Shown piece by piece: positions 38,434 through 47,529 of a stretch of 64,000 nt of DNA. The position numbers were made by a program, and so were the translations under genes. A model generated the notes under the pieces. The model did no database searches, had not been told where the DNA came from, and saw only the letters and a list, made by a program, of their open reading frames with translations. The first letter of the stretch is position 1. Each line of letters begins with the position of its first letter. The stretch covers positions 62,001-126,000 of the forward strand of contig CAVPBI010000023.1 of NCBI GenBank assembly GCA_963701735.1, written 5' to 3'. Source of the stretch: CAWABB01 sp963701735. GTDB taxonomy: Bacteria > Bacteroidota > Ignavibacteria > UBA10030 > UBA6906.

Positions 38434-38965
38434 GGCATGGGCTTGTGCTGTGGGTAGGATACCGTCTTGACCGAACCTATCTCTTTCTCTCCTTTGGTGC
38501 AAGCGGGGGTCTGCAGCCCAGCTCGCATTTGATGGGGAGGTGTTGGGGAATCGATCGGTCGCCCCAGTATGGCACTGACCGGGTTCGCCGGCGGCCCAAA
38601 TTCTCAATTCTGGGCAGGCGCTTCCCAAACCTTGAAAATCGAAGCGGGAGCTGGACCTGCCTGAAAAGCCCTTGGAGATAACCTGTTTATTATCAAGGGT
38701 TTCCGGAAAGGTAGAATGCATAAGAAACGGCAATATTTGGCATAGTGATTGGTTAATAGTCGGTGGCATTAGTGTGATTTCCTGCCGCAAGTACCTTCTG
38801 CACCAACTGTTCCTTCGAAACCAGCCTTTCTGATTTGTCCGCAGTAGCTGTTCTCTTCACCCTGTTCTTTCGATTCAATGGTCAATTTCCCGATGGGCGA
38901 GAGGGCCGAGTGTGCCCCGTCGCGTGGATTCCATCATTACTCAACACTCACGAAAGGGGCAACAC
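38434..38965 (+). other. Gene-free region upstream of the cytochrome
   Basis: No coding region is visible. The middle (about 38680-38770) is AT-rich, GTTTATTATCAAGGG and AATATTTGGCATAGTG being examples, in an otherwise GC-rich window, which fits promoter DNA for the multiheme cytochrome. No convincing -35/-10 pair was found. Confidence 0.35.
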
Positions 38966-41119
38966 ATGAGGCACACTGTTTCGATTTGCGTGGCGCTCGT
39001 GGTCCTGGCTTTACTCGCGGGCCTGGTCTTCGACGCAAGCGCGCAGACCATCAAACGGGTCGGTATCTCAGCCAACTATGCAAAGATCGCCTACCCCGGA
39101 CAGACCTGGTCCTGGCAGATTTCCAATGGCCTGAAAGCCGTCGGAGCCGGCACCAAGGCATTCTGGATGGTCGACACCGTCGGTTCAGGACAGACCGGCG
39201 GCCCATCCTGGACGCTCGTCTCCACCCCCGGGGGCTCCGCCGCCGCTCTCGATTCGACCGGCACGATGCGCAACAGCCTGACGACGGACGTCGTGGGCCA
39301 GTACATCGTGAGCGTGACCGTTGGCACCAAGACGGTCTACGACTCGATCTGGGCCAGCAACTACCGCGGCATGACCGCGGACGCGAACGCCGGCTGCCTG
39401 TGTCACGGCGAGGCCGCAGCGGTCAAGACGAACTGGCAGACCACAGGCCACGCCAAGATCTTCACCGAAGGCATCACGGGTGAGCTTGAGGTCGTTGAAG
39501 AGACCGGTCAAGGCCTGTACGCGAAGGGGTGCATCCGCTGCCACACGACCGGGTTCCAGTACGAGCTCAACAACGGCAACTTCGGCTACCTTGCGCACAA
39601 CAACCCTGCGCCCTCGCCGAACTCCTGGGATTCCACCTGGTGGATCGGGCTTCCGACGACCGCCGACGGCGCCGACTTCATGATCACCGAAGGCGACCAG
39701 ACGATTCTCAATGCGTTGCCTGCCGTCTTGAAACCGGTCTCCTATATCGGTTGCGAGAGCTGCCACGGACCCCTTGATCAGCACATGTCGGGCTTCGACA
39801 TTGGCGGGCAGAAGGTCGGCAAGTCGCTCGAACCGGACGCCTGCAACCAGTGCCATGACGCATCAGGCAAGCACAGCATCGGCTCCTGGGCCCGCGCCTC
39901 GAAGCATGATATTCTTGAGACAGGCATCGAGACAAAGCGGACGGGCTGCTACCCCTGCCATAGCGGCGGAGCGTTTGTTGAGTGGGCGAAGGCGGGAAAG
40001 GACACGACGGGCTTTGCCGCTGCTGGCAAGTGGACCGCCGCCTCCGGCGGCATCCCTATTGCGTGCGCGACATGCCACGAGCCTCACGGCATGAACGATC
40101 CTGTCAACAACCCCTGGAACCTCCGCACCATGACGGTGGACAGCCTTCTGTGCGGCTACGTTCCCACCTCCGGCGGATATGGCGGGCTTTGCATCAACTG
40201 CCACAAGGCCCGGTACGACGTCAGGGTCCGCGTGAAGCCGAACAGTCCTCCGTATTTCGGATTCGTCAACAGGTATGGACCGCACTACAGCCCGCAGGCG
40301 GACATGCTCTACGGCGTCGGCGGCTACCAGTATGACGACAACACATTCACCGGCGTTAACACTCACGGCGGTCTCGAGAATGGCTGCACGACGTGCCACA
40401 TGAGCGAGCGCGGCTCAGGCATGCTGCCGAACCACCAGATGTCGATGGATGAGGCGGAGTATGTCGGTACAGGCTTCGATCCTCTCGAGTCCTGCGCCGG
40501 CTGCCACGGCACCATCACGAGCTACAACGACATCAAGGCGTTCTACGATTTCGACGACAACGGCACCATCGACGGCGTGCAGACCGAGATCGGCGGGCTT
40601 CTTGAGAAGCTGAAAGCCATCCTGCCGAAAGATCCCGACACGGGCGAGCCTGTCACCATGACGAAGGACAGCCTCCTGGTGAAGGATCGTGCTGACTATG
40701 TCGAAGGGATCTGGAACTATTACCTCGTGAAGAACGACCGTAGCAAGGGCATTCACAACGCCGCCTACGCGGCCGCCCTGCTCCGGAAGTCGCTCGGTCT
40801 GAGCCTCTCCGACGTCAAGATGCTGGATCCCAAGGTCCCGCAGTCGTTCGTTCTGAACCAGAACTACCCGAACCCGTTCAACCCGACCACCAACATCTCC
40901 TTCGCGCTGCCCTCACAGGAGCAGGTGAAGATAGAGATCTACAATGTTTCCGGCGAGCTGGTGAAGGTCATTGCTGACCAGACCTTCAGCGCCGGGACGT
41001 TCCAGGTCACGTGGGACGGCACCAATCAGGCTGGCATGAAGACCCCGAGCGGCATGTATATCTATCGCCTCCAGGCAGGGTCCTTCACGACCGCCAAGAA
41101 GATGCTCATGTTGAAGTAA
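38966..41119 (+). CDS. T9SS-secreted multiheme c-type cytochrome
   Basis: A 717-residue extracellular or surface cytochrome. It has a signal peptide (SICVALVVLALLAGLVFDAS), a first domain of about 110 residues without hemes (Ig-like, VGQYIVSVTVGTKTVYDSIW), then eight CXXCH heme sites (CIRCH, CESCH, CNQCH, CYPCH, CATCH, CINCH, CTTCH, CAGCH) and one unusual CLCH (CXCH) at Cys144. The C-terminus has a PNPFNPTT motif in LNQNYPNPFNPTTNISFALP, the type A sorting domain of the type IX secretion system, ending in MLMLK. Eight or nine hemes along one chain suit electron transfer to extracellular acceptors. ATG 38966 follows GAAAGGGG. A terminator follows. Confidence 0.93.
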   Translation: MRHTVSICVALVVLALLAGLVFDASAQTIKRVGISANYAKIAYPGQTWSWQISNGLKAVGAGTKAFWMVDTVGSGQTGGPSWTLVSTPGGSAAALDSTGTMRNSLTTDVVGQYIVSVTVGTKTVYDSIWASNYRGMTADANAGCLCHGEAAAVKTNWQTTGHAKIFTEGITGELEVVEETGQGLYAKGCIRCHTTGFQYELNNGNFGYLAHNNPAPSPNSWDSTWWIGLPTTADGADFMITEGDQTILNALPAVLKPVSYIGCESCHGPLDQHMSGFDIGGQKVGKSLEPDACNQCHDASGKHSIGSWARASKHDILETGIETKRTGCYPCHSGGAFVEWAKAGKDTTGFAAAGKWTAASGGIPIACATCHEPHGMNDPVNNPWNLRTMTVDSLLCGYVPTSGGYGGLCINCHKARYDVRVRVKPNSPPYFGFVNRYGPHYSPQADMLYGVGGYQYDDNTFTGVNTHGGLENGCTTCHMSERGSGMLPNHQMSMDEAEYVGTGFDPLESCAGCHGTITSYNDIKAFYDFDDNGTIDGVQTEIGGLLEKLKAILPKDPDTGEPVTMTKDSLLVKDRADYVEGIWNYYLVKNDRSKGIHNAAYAAALLRKSLGLSLSDVKMLDPKVPQSFVLNQNYPNPFNPTTNISFALPSQEQVKIEIYNVSGELVKVIADQTFSAGTFQVTWDGTNQAGMKTPSGMYIYRLQAGSFTTAKKMLMLK

Positions 41120-41151
41120 GCTGTCCACCCTCTCATCCGAGAGTGTGCTCA

Positions 41152-41184
41152 GGGGGCGCCGGCAACGGCGCCCCCTTTGTTTTC
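41152..41184 (+). terminator. Intrinsic terminator of the cytochrome gene
   Basis: GGGGGCGCC and GGCGCCCCC form a perfect 9-bp stem around a 6-base loop, followed by TTTGTTTTC, 32 bases past the stop at 41119. Confidence 0.85.
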
Positions 41185-41302
41185 TGTTCCGGTCCCTTTG
41201 TTTTCCCGCCATGGATTGATATTCGGACCTATCCTCCCTACCTTCGCTGAGTTGCCACACACCTGCCCCTGGAGAGCTCACGAAAGCACCGCCATTAACT
41301 CA

Positions 41303-42301
41303 ATGATCGACACCATCCCGCGCGTTACGCTCGCAGATCTCCCGACCCCCCTGGAGGAAGCTCCTCGGCTGGCCAGGCACATTGGCCTCTCGCGCCTGCT
41401 GATCAAGCGTGACGATCAGACGGGCCTCGCTATGGGCGGGAACAAAGCCCGAAAGCTGGAGTACGATTTCGCGGACGTCCTCAAGAAGGGGTCTGACGTC
41501 GTCGTGACGGTCGGGGGAGCACAGTCCAATCATGCCCGGATGACCGCGGCCGCCGCGCGAAAACTTGGCCTGGACGCCAAGCTCGTCCTCGGCGGCCTCG
41601 ATGTCGACGAGTTCCAGGGGAACATGCTCCTTGACGTTCTGTTCGGCGCGGAGATCCGGTTCCTCAAGAACGACGACGACAATGATCACCTCGCAGCCGC
41701 AATGGATGTATGGGTCCGCGAGCTGACGCAGCAAGGACGAAAGCCCTACGCCCTCCCGATCGGCGGGAGCACAGGGCTGAGCGCGCTCGGGTATGTCCGG
41801 GCGATGCGGGAATTGACCGGACAGTTTGGCCAGGGCCCTGTCCAGATCATCCTCGCCGTCGGCTCATGCGGAACGCTCGCCGGCGTCCTGCTCGGGGCGC
41901 ACATGTACATGACCCGGGCCAGAGTCGTCGGGATCAGCGTGTCCCGAACATCCGACCGGATCGAGACCGCGACTGCCGCTTTGATCAAGGAAGCTGCAGG
42001 CATATTGAACCTCAAAGAATTCCCGACCCAACGTGCCGTCGAGACCTACGACACGTACCACCAGGAATACGGAGCATTCACCGATTCCGCGAAGGATGCC
42101 ATCATCGCGTGCGCGCGGCTTGAGGGGCTCCTGCTCGATCCCGTGTATACAGGGAAGGCAATGGCAGGACTGATCGACCTGGTCCGCAAGGGCGTTCTGG
42201 ACAAAAACATTCCGACGATCTTCCTCCACACAGGCGGACTGCCGATTCTCTTTGCATACGAGAAGCACTTCCGCTCACTCGCTTCATGCACGAAAATCTA
42301 A
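41303..42301 (+). CDS. D-cysteine desulfhydrase/ACC deaminase-like PLP enzyme
   Basis: A 332-residue pyridoxal-phosphate enzyme of the fold II group, degrading D-cysteine to pyruvate, sulfide and ammonia or acting on 1-aminocyclopropane-1-carboxylate. Key segments are LLIKRDDQTGLAMGGNKARK (Lys in NKARKLEY is the PLP Schiff base site), VVTVGGAQSNHARMTAAAAR and AVGSCGTLAGVLLGAHMYM. The Ser-Asn-His of QSNH is typical of both activities, so the sequence alone does not separate them. ATG 41303 has no strong ribosome site. The beta-lactamase gene begins 71 bases after its stop. Confidence 0.88.
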   Translation: MIDTIPRVTLADLPTPLEEAPRLARHIGLSRLLIKRDDQTGLAMGGNKARKLEYDFADVLKKGSDVVVTVGGAQSNHARMTAAAARKLGLDAKLVLGGLDVDEFQGNMLLDVLFGAEIRFLKNDDDNDHLAAAMDVWVRELTQQGRKPYALPIGGSTGLSALGYVRAMRELTGQFGQGPVQIILAVGSCGTLAGVLLGAHMYMTRARVVGISVSRTSDRIETATAALIKEAAGILNLKEFPTQRAVETYDTYHQEYGAFTDSAKDAIIACARLEGLLLDPVYTGKAMAGLIDLVRKGVLDKNIPTIFLHTGGLPILFAYEKHFRSLASCTKI

Positions 42302-42371
42302 TGCCCGTGCGAATGGCATCGAACCCCCGGAAAGAAGTGACTGTCGTCCCCAGCGCTGGGATGCAGTGACT

Positions 42372-44015
42372 ATGCTCGCGCCCTTCTATCGTCACACGTC
42401 GCACGCGCTCTCCTCCTTCCACTCTCTGCTCCTTCTCTTGGCGTTCCACGCACTGCTCGTGCCTGACGTGTCAGCACAGCAGCAGACCAGGAAGGACACG
42501 CAGGACCTGGCCCCGCTGGTGAAAGCCCTGCAAGACCCGGACCCGCGGGTCCGCGAGAACGCCGCTGAATCGCTGGGACAGATGGGGCCCGGGGCGTCGG
42601 AGGCCATCGACCCGCTTCTCCTCTGTCTGTCAGACGCCGACCCTTACGTGATCGGCAAGGCCGCCGAGGCGTTGAGCAGGATCGGCGGGGCAGCCGTCCC
42701 GGGCCTCATCCGGGTCCTTGAGCACGCTGTCCCTGCGGCCCGATGGCCTGCAACCATCGCCCTCGGCAAGATCGGGCCGGAGGCACACCCTGCGGTACCG
42801 GCATTGACGCAGGCGCTAACCGATTCAACGGACGAAGTCCGCTGGGGCGCGGCCGTGGCGCTCGGGAACATCGGCCCGAAGGCACAGCCAGCTGTGCCGG
42901 CCCTCATGCGCACGCTCAGCGACAGAGACCAGGATGTCAGATTCGGTGCCTCGCAGGCTATCGACCGGATCGACCCAACGGCCATGGAAACCCACACAGA
43001 CTGGCAGTCCGTCGCCGCAACGATCGATACGCTGACGCCAGGCCTGATGAAGGAAACCGGCGTCCCGGGCGTCGCGATCGCACTCATCAAGGATCGGACG
43101 CTCGTATGGTCGAGGCAGTACGGTCTGGCAAGCGTGAAGACAGGCGAGCGGGTCACGGACGAGACCATGTTCGAAGCGTGCTCGATGACGAAACCGGTGT
43201 TCGGGTATCTGGCCATGAAGCTCGTGGAATCCGGGAAGCTGGAGCTCGACCGGCCGCTCATCGAATACCTCGAGCCGTCCTCCCTTCGCGGCCAGCCGGG
43301 ACACGAGCGTATCACGGCGCGCATGGTTCTGGCGCATACAACCGGACTCCCGAACTGGCGAAAAGGCGAGGAGGAAAGGGACGGGCCTCTTCCCGTGACA
43401 TTCCCTCCGGGATCGAAATTCGGCTACTCGGGGGAAGGGATCTACTATCTCCAGCGCGTGGTCGAGAAGATCACGGGGGAACCGCTGGACGTCTACGCAC
43501 GACAGACACTGCTCGACCCGATGGGGTTGGCGCACACGAGTTTCGCCTGGAGAGAAGAGCTGGATGGCATGATCGCCGGCGGCCACACCGCCGAAGGGAA
43601 GTTTCTGGAGAAGACCCGTTACACCCACCCGAACGCGGCATACACCCTCTACACATCCGCCGACGACTACGCGAGATTTCTGATCGAGATCATCAAACCG
43701 GACCGTACTGCGCCATACTCGCTCAGGCAATCGACTGTCGACACAATGCTCGCCCGTCAGGTGGCGGTCACCTCGAGGGAACCTATCGAACGGCCCGGGA
43801 GGGCCAGAGGGACAGCCGTGTACTGGGGGCTTGGATGGTCGATGAACGCGACCGCTCAGGGATACATCTTTCACCACAGCGGCGCTAACAGGTCGGGATT
43901 CCGGTGCTTCAGCCAGTTCAATCCCACCACCGGTTCGGGCATCGTGATCATGACCAACGGCATGGGGGGCGGCGATCTCTGGACCCGGCTCATCAGCAGG
44001 GTCGGGAATCTCTAG
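42372..44015 (+). CDS. HEAT-repeat/beta-lactamase-family fusion protein
   Basis: A 547-residue secreted protein of unusual build. After a signal peptide (FHSLLLLLAFHALLVPDVSA) there are about four HEAT/PBS-type repeats (residues about 45-195: LVKALQDPDPRVRENAAESL, PVLIRVLEH-like and VPALTQALTDSTDEVRWGAA), then a class C beta-lactamase or DD-peptidase domain. Its catalytic Ser271-x-x-Lys274 is CSMTKP, and the YxN box is represented by FGYSGEGIYYLQRVVEKITG with Tyr-Ser-Gly. The C-terminal KTG-like box is HHSGANRSG (His-Ser-Gly). The family also includes esterases and hydrolases that act on cell-wall or ester bonds, so antibiotic hydrolysis is not implied. Confidence 0.85.
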   Translation: MLAPFYRHTSHALSSFHSLLLLLAFHALLVPDVSAQQQTRKDTQDLAPLVKALQDPDPRVRENAAESLGQMGPGASEAIDPLLLCLSDADPYVIGKAAEALSRIGGAAVPGLIRVLEHAVPAARWPATIALGKIGPEAHPAVPALTQALTDSTDEVRWGAAVALGNIGPKAQPAVPALMRTLSDRDQDVRFGASQAIDRIDPTAMETHTDWQSVAATIDTLTPGLMKETGVPGVAIALIKDRTLVWSRQYGLASVKTGERVTDETMFEACSMTKPVFGYLAMKLVESGKLELDRPLIEYLEPSSLRGQPGHERITARMVLAHTTGLPNWRKGEEERDGPLPVTFPPGSKFGYSGEGIYYLQRVVEKITGEPLDVYARQTLLDPMGLAHTSFAWREELDGMIAGGHTAEGKFLEKTRYTHPNAAYTLYTSADDYARFLIEIIKPDRTAPYSLRQSTVDTMLARQVAVTSREPIERPGRARGTAVYWGLGWSMNATAQGYIFHHSGANRSGFRCFSQFNPTTGSGIVIMTNGMGGGDLWTRLISRVGNL

Positions 44016-44066
44016 GGGAACCAGGAGCTCCCGAAACCGCGGGATGAGCGGCAGGGCTGGAACAGA

Positions 44067-44100
44067 AAGCCCCGGTCCCGCCTCAGCGGGACCGGGGCTT
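44067..44100. terminator. Bidirectional terminator between convergent genes
   Basis: AAGCCCCGGTCCCGC pairs with GCGGGACCGGGGCTT around CTCA, a perfect 15-bp stem. T-rich tracts follow on both sides (TTCTGATT on plus, TTTCTGTT on minus), serving the stops at 44015 and 44171. Confidence 0.85.
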
Positions 44101-44170
44101 CTGATTATTCCCCCGGGAGGGAGTCTGACCCCCGTGATGGCTTCAGTGCCAACACAGGGGCAAAGCCCCC

Positions 44171-46537
44171 TTACCTGGCCGGGAACGTCTCGATCGTCAC
44201 GCTGGCGATCTTCCCTGTGAACTTCTCCCGCTTCGCATAGACGGGGGCCACCGGTGTATTCTCATCCACGCCCACGTCGGCCGACTCGTCGATACCGAAG
44301 GTATTGCTGTTCGTCTTCGCAATCTTCCCCTCACCGATCGGTTTTCCGTTCATCGAGAGAACCGCGGTGCCGCCTCCACCCCTTCCGCCCTCATAAGCGA
44401 AGTCAAGCTTGAGGGTGTGCCTTCCGGCAGGGACTTTCTGTGCCGATGCGACGGTGTACGATTCAAGCCCGACCCAGTTGTAGGTATAGGCGAGCTTTCC
44501 GTCCAGCATATACAGCGTCCACCCGCCGAAATCGCCACCCTGGCAGAGAATGACCCCCGAGGCATTTCCGGGCACATTCACATCGGCCGTGATGGCCAGC
44601 GAGGTGTTCTTGACGTTGATGAAGGCGTTCTCGGGAATGCCCTTTGCGCCTTCGTACAATGTCAGTCTCGTGCGGCCGTTCATGAGGTCAGGACGTCCGG
44701 CGATCACGGGATCGAATCTCTCGATGGACCGGTCGTCGATAGGCAGGACGTTGTACCTGACGGCTTCCTCCATGAACTTCTTCTTGAGCTCCTCCAGCTT
44801 CGCTGGGTTCTTCTCCGCGAGGTTGTTGGCCTGGCTGAAGTCCGCATCCACATTATAGAGTTCCCAGACATCGTCAGCCAGGGGACGCCGCGGTGCAGCT
44901 TCCCAGGGAGCCTTGTGGATCGTTCCGGCGAACCAGCCCTCATGGTAGATGGCGCGGTTGCCGATCATCTCGAAGTACTGCGTTGTCCGCGTGTCCGGCG
45001 CCGAAGCGTTGTCGAACGAGTAGCTCATCGCGACGCCTTCCATCGGCCGCTGCTCGATACCGTTGACCATGCGGGGAGCCGGGACCCCGACCGCCTCATA
45101 GATCGTCGGGGCAACGTCGATCACATGATGGAACTGCGAACGGATCTCGTTTCTTGACTTGATGCCTGCAGGCCAGTGCAGGACCATCCCGTTCCGGGTT
45201 CCGCCGAAATTGGACGCAATCTGTTTGGTCCAGGTGAAGGGCGTATTCCCCGCCACCGCCCATCCCGCGGCAAAGTGATTGTAGGTATGCTCGGTCCCCA
45301 ACTCGTTGATGCGCTTCAGCTGCATGTCCAGGGTTTCCTGCACACCGTTGAAGTAGGTGTTCTCGTTGAACATGCCGATCATGCCGCCCTCGGCGCTGGC
45401 GCCGTTGTCACCGACGATATAGAAGAAGAGCGTATTGTCCAGTTCGCCCCGTTCTTCGAGGGCTGCGACCAGGCGGCCGACTTCATCGTCGGTGTGCTCG
45501 GCAAAGCCGGCAAACACTTCCATCTGACGTTCGAAGAGGCGCTTCTCATCCGCGGTGAGCCTGTCCCAGTCTTTGATGTCTGAAGGCTTGGGGGCGAGCA
45601 CCGTGTTCTGCGGGACCACGCCCAGCTTCTTCTGCCTCTCCAGGGTCTCCTCGCGCAGCTTGTCCCAGCCCTGTGCGAACTTGCCTTTGTACTTCTCGAT
45701 ATACGACCCGGGTGCGTGGTGAGGAGCGTGGGTCGCACCGGTGGCAAAGTACATATAGAACGGCTTGTCGGGCGTCAGGGACTGCTGGGTGTTCATCCAC
45801 GCCAGAGCCTGATCGGTCATATCCGTCGTGAAGTGGTAGTTCGGGTCCTCCACCTTCGGATACACCCGCGTCGTGCCATCGTACACCATCGGATGCCACT
45901 GATTGGTCTCGCCACCGATGAAGCCGTAGAACTTGTCGAAGCCCGAATGCGTCGGCCAGCGATCGTACGGACCGGAGACTGAACCCTCCCAGGGCGGGGT
46001 CTCGTGGTATTTGCCGAAGGCGGCGGTACTGTACCCGTTCATGCGAAGCACCTCGGCCACGGGGGTGATCGACTGTGGACGGATCCCGGTATTCCCGGGG
46101 AATGCCGTGCCCACCTCCATGATAGCGCCGGCATTGTTGGAGTGATGGTTATAGCCGGTGAGCAGCGCGGTTCTGGTCGGAGAGCAGAGCGCCGTTGTGT
46201 GGAACCGGTTGTACTTGAGCCCGTTGGCCGCCAGACGCTCCAGGGTCGGCATATGAATCGGTCCCCCGAACGCGCTCGAGTGGCCGAACCCGATGTCGTC
46301 GATCAGGACGATGACGACGTTGGGCGCCTTATCGGGGGCCTTCACCTCAAAACGAGCGGGAGCCTTTGCATTGCGGGCATCAAGCTCAGTGATCGCCGGA
46401 TACGTGGGCTCTTTGATGGGAAGAACCGAGCGGTCAAGCGCGCCCGGAGTGCCGGTGGCCTGAGGCCCTTCTTGCTTGGGGGCGCAGGAGACCAATAGAA
46501 CAGCTGCCGACACGAGAGTCAGCATCCTTGTGATCAT
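44171..46537 (-). CDS. Lipoprotein arylsulfatase
   Basis: A 788-residue sulfatase that removes sulfate esters from sulfated carbohydrates or aryl sulfates; it acts in the periplasm or at the cell surface. The N-terminus (MLTLVSAAVLLVSC) has a lipobox. The metal-binding start is APNVVIVLIDDIGFGHSSAF, and the formylglycine motif is CSPTRTALLTG with Cys118 as the residue converted by a sulfatase-maturing enzyme, which is not in this window. Later segments HMPTLERLAANGLKYNRFHT, NNAGAIMEVGTAFP and VGDNGASAEGGMIG match. Asp/Asn ligands in the latter bind calcium. The C-terminal 200 residues form a beta domain (GDFGGWTLYMLDGKLAYTYN). It is divergent from the transporter cluster. Confidence 0.92.
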   Translation of the reverse strand: MITRMLTLVSAAVLLVSCAPKQEGPQATGTPGALDRSVLPIKEPTYPAITELDARNAKAPARFEVKAPDKAPNVVIVLIDDIGFGHSSAFGGPIHMPTLERLAANGLKYNRFHTTALCSPTRTALLTGYNHHSNNAGAIMEVGTAFPGNTGIRPQSITPVAEVLRMNGYSTAAFGKYHETPPWEGSVSGPYDRWPTHSGFDKFYGFIGGETNQWHPMVYDGTTRVYPKVEDPNYHFTTDMTDQALAWMNTQQSLTPDKPFYMYFATGATHAPHHAPGSYIEKYKGKFAQGWDKLREETLERQKKLGVVPQNTVLAPKPSDIKDWDRLTADEKRLFERQMEVFAGFAEHTDDEVGRLVAALEERGELDNTLFFYIVGDNGASAEGGMIGMFNENTYFNGVQETLDMQLKRINELGTEHTYNHFAAGWAVAGNTPFTWTKQIASNFGGTRNGMVLHWPAGIKSRNEIRSQFHHVIDVAPTIYEAVGVPAPRMVNGIEQRPMEGVAMSYSFDNASAPDTRTTQYFEMIGNRAIYHEGWFAGTIHKAPWEAAPRRPLADDVWELYNVDADFSQANNLAEKNPAKLEELKKKFMEEAVRYNVLPIDDRSIERFDPVIAGRPDLMNGRTRLTLYEGAKGIPENAFINVKNTSLAITADVNVPGNASGVILCQGGDFGGWTLYMLDGKLAYTYNWVGLESYTVASAQKVPAGRHTLKLDFAYEGGRGGGGTAVLSMNGKPIGEGKIAKTNSNTFGIDESADVGVDENTPVAPVYAKREKFTGKIASVTIETFPAR

Positions 46538-46819
46538 GCTTGCTTTCTGGAATGGTGGGAAATGGGTGGTGTTTGGGCAAAAACAGCGGTCGGAGGTGGT
46601 CTCCGGTCAACCCTGTTCTCGGGCATTCGCAGTAGCCGGTAGAACGATTCTGGGGCACTTTCAGTTCCCGGAAGGCCAGATACGGAACCGGGGGGATCGC
46701 CCGACGGGCGGCTGAGGCGTAGTCGGCCGCGACGAGATTCTGACTGAACGCCTTGAACCTGGCATTCGTACGTCCCGCCGAGGCCGACCACTGCGGAAGG
46801 CGACGAGCGCGATGCATCA
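46538..46819. other. Gene-free stretch between arylsulfatase and the transporter cluster
   Basis: I see no convincing gene. It lies between the divergent arylsulfatase start (46537) and the transporter cluster, so it should contain the sulfatase promoter, but no clear -35/-10 pair is visible. Confidence 0.3.
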
Positions 46820-46883
46820 TGACAATTTCATGACACGTCGCCTGACACTTTCGTGACACACCAAACCCGTCGCCGGGTACATT
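46820..46883 (+). promoter_or_regulatory. Paired 17-base direct repeats and candidate promoter of the cluster
   Basis: TGACAATTTCATGACAC (46820-46836) is followed by TGACACTTTCGTGACAC (46843-46859), 23 bases apart. The second repeat ends in GTGACA, with TACATT (46878-46883) 19 bases later and the ABC ATPase start at 46909. Two tandem sites near two helical turns apart are typical of a regulated promoter. Confidence 0.5.
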
Positions 46884-46908
46884 GTTGCTAGAGACCCGGG
46901 AGGAACCG

Positions 46909-47529
46909 ATGACACGTGCGCTGCGATGTTCATGTGACTCTCTCTGGAAATCGTACGGGCGACGAAAGGTGCTGAATGGCTGCAGCCTGAGCGTAAGCGC
47001 CGGCGAGTTGGTAGGCCTCGTCGGCGAGAACGGCTCCGGCAAGAGCACGCTCGTCCGATGCCTGCTCGGCTTTACGTCCCCATCCAGCGGAACGCTCTGG
47101 GTCCACCCATCCGTCGGATACTGCCCGCAGGAGAACTACCTGAACACGCGAATCACGCTGCGCGAACATCTGCTCCTCATGACCGACATCTACCGCCTGC
47201 GGCACCCGACAGATCCGGACTACCTGACGCATCTCATCAGCGTGCTGCACCTCGATCCATTCCTGCGCATGCGGATCGGGCACCTGAGCAGCGGTACGTA
47301 CCAGAAGGCCAAGTTCATCACGTCCGTCCTCCACCGTCCGCAGATGATCGTCCTCGACGAGCCGTGTGACGGATTCGACTGGGCGATGTATCAGGCGTTC
47401 TGGGAGATCATGACGGCCATCAAGTCACAGGGGAGCGCGGTCCTGATGATCAGCCACCTCCTCTATGACCGCGAGAAGTTCGACAGGATTTATGAACTCC
47501 AGGAGGGTGTCTGTGAACACGTCCGCTAA
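46909..47529 (+). CDS. ABC transporter ATPase
   Basis: A 206-residue ATPase that powers the permease encoded next. It has Walker A GENGSGKST (residues 39-47), a Q-loop YCPQEN, signature LSSGTYQ (variant of LSGGQ), Walker B MIVLDEP and the switch His in MISHL. ATG 46909 follows GGGAGGAACCG. The longer frame from 46882 lacks a ribosome site. As first gene of the cluster it is probably the exporter's engine, and its overlap with the next gene means the two are translated together. A small exporter ATPase of this kind usually serves ABC-2 type permeases. Confidence 0.9.
   Translation: MTRALRCSCDSLWKSYGRRKVLNGCSLSVSAGELVGLVGENGSGKSTLVRCLLGFTSPSSGTLWVHPSVGYCPQENYLNTRITLREHLLLMTDIYRLRHPTDPDYLTHLISVLHLDPFLRMRIGHLSSGTYQKAKFITSVLHRPQMIVLDEPCDGFDWAMYQAFWEIMTAIKSQGSAVLMISHLLYDREKFDRIYELQEGVCEHVR

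Noticed and set aside
42372..44015. Calling the beta-lactamase-type protein an antibiotic-resistance gene
   Set aside because: The family mostly contains esterases and peptidases; the KTG box is not canonical and the HEAT fusion is unlike resistance enzymes.
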